Source: Stichopus chloronotus (Eukaryota; Echinodermata; Holothuroidea; Aspidochirotida; Stichopodidae). From it: a stretch of DNA of 64,000 bases. Within the stretch, counting starts at the first letter, position 1, and each line of letters begins with the position of its first letter. Positions 62,984 to 64,000 of the stretch are shown one piece after another. The stretch covers positions 22,407,091-22,471,090 of the forward strand of contig SFZH01000008.1 in the NCBI GenBank assembly GCA_021234535.1, read 5' to 3'. A program made the position numbers and the translations under genes. The notes beneath the pieces are model-generated. The model was given only the letters and a program-made list of their open reading frames with translations. It ran no database searches and was not told the origin of the DNA.

Positions 62984-63242
62984 GTATGTTATACAGCACA
63001 TCTTGCTGTTAACTTTCATATGGTTATGTCTAATGTTTTCTCCTGGCCAAAGTTTGGATCCAAGTACAGGAAGTTCATGGGTATCTAGGTACCTGAAAAC
63101 TTCTGTTATGCTAAGACTTAGATGTGAAGTCCTGATTCGATATTTTGCTTTGAAGCTAATGTAACACCATATATCTTGCTCACTGGCAAAACAATGAAGT
63201 GTACATAGATGCATACATGCTGGATTTTGTCTCAGATGTACA

Positions 63243-63722
63243 ATGAATGGCATAGTAAATGACACATAGTTAGTGGCACATAGTGAATGGCATATAGTGA
63301 ATGGCACATAGTGAATGGCATATAGTGAATGGCGTATAGTGAATGACACATAGTGAATGGCACATAGTGAATGGCACATAGTGAATGGCGTATAGTGAAT
63401 GGCACATAGTGAATGGCACATAGTGAATGGCGTATAGTGAATGGCATATAGTGAATGGCGTATAGTGAATGACACATAGTGAATGGCACATAGTGAATGG
63501 CACATAGTGAATGGCATATAGTGAATGGCACATAGTGAATGGCATATAGTGAATGACACATAGTGAATGGCACATAGTGAATGGCACATAGTGAATGGCA
63601 TATAGTGAATGGCACATAGTGAATGGTGTATAGTGAATGACACATATTGAATGGCACATAGTGAATGGCACATAGTGAATGGCGTATAGTGAATGGCGTA
63701 TAGTGAATGGCATATAGTGAAT
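63243..63722 (+). repeat. 14-bp minisatellite (cacatagtgaatgg), about 34 copies
   Basis: Variants cacatag, catatag and cgtatag alternate before tgaatgg. Three copies equal 42 bases, so the minus strand is open in several frames with a 14-residue periodicity. It follows exon 32 by 260 bases. Confidence 0.95.
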
Positions 63723-64000
63723 CTGTGGCTCAGATGGATGAAAGCAATTTCAAAGCTGGATCACAACATCATTAGTTGGTGCAAGTTGTAATCAAACTAG
63801 TTATACACATTTGCTTTGGTTCGATTGCTTTTGATAAATTGCGACTGAGTGTTCAAAGAAAGTGCCTCTGCTGAGAATGCACCATAAAAGTCCAGTAAAG
63901 TATCAAATTATCGAGCAGTCCAGTCAGGTGTCAATCAGATTAAAGGGGCTCATGGAGTTGGTTCACAAGATTCATGATATTTTGTCACACCTGTTGAATA
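63723..64000 (+). other. End of window, intron 32
   Basis: Unique sequence; no further exon recognised before the window ends. Confidence 0.5.

Noticed and set aside
60772..61209. 145-codon frame after exon 31
   Set aside because: It reads through the donor array in a frame different from the exon; a repeat artefact rather than a separate gene.
62825..63673. 282-codon minus-strand frame with His/Phe-rich 14-residue repeat
   Set aside because: It is the translation of the 14-bp minisatellite plus intron and antisense exon sequence; two more frames are equally open.

Overview
The window is nuclear DNA of an animal. It is AT-rich and dominated by introns and repeats, and every convincing coding segment belongs to one gene on the + strand. 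Joining 32 exons (228 to 62983), each bounded by GT and AG and with matching phases, gives about 1,770 codons that follow the order of the vertebrate nucleoporin ELYS (AHCTF1, MEL-28). The gene is open at both ends: the first codons and promoter lie before base 228, and the C-terminal exons, where ELYS proteins carry AT-hooks, lie after base 62983. Large introns, the type of dispersed repeats and the protein similarity suggest an invertebrate deuterostome. An echinoderm such as a sea cucumber is my best guess, but I cannot prove the species.

Layout: exons 1-10 (228-16982) encode the N-terminal beta-propeller; exons 11-21 (17743-36061) encode the alpha-helical ELYS domain; exons 22-32 (38838-62983) encode a hydrophilic, probably disordered tail rich in Ser/Thr-Pro sites, with an acidic block in exon 30 and a proline- and arginine-rich block in exon 31. 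The family acts at chromatin and kinetochores, where it recruits the Nup107-160 complex to start nuclear pore assembly after mitosis. No second protein-coding gene was found. A decayed reverse-transcriptase fragment lies on the minus strand at 62016-62760.

The introns carry at least 20 tandem arrays, with units from 4 to 108 bp. The largest is a 92-bp satellite of about 41 copies at 42773-46529. Three arrays have copied a splice junction of the host gene: the acceptor of exon 4 (5500-6405), the donor of exon 12 (19440-21880, later split by a transposon) and the donor of exon 31 (60672-61120). The authentic site therefore sits at the end of a row of near-identical decoys. This is the most unusual feature of the window.

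Several non-autonomous elements can be delimited from their ends: a hAT-like element (10485-12922), a TA-flanked element with a 197-bp repeat at each end (19660-21607), a foldback element (about 13740-14229), an element with perfect 19-bp inverted ends (36818-38537) and a tRNA-derived SINE-like segment (12243-12320). A dispersed family rich in AGGTCA half-sites recurs in several introns.

Exon 9 needs a one-base frame correction near 15840 to read through, so it is either an assembly error or a real lesion. All positions were read by eye. Family assignments rest on remembered similarity to ELYS and retroelement proteins and have not been tested by a database search.
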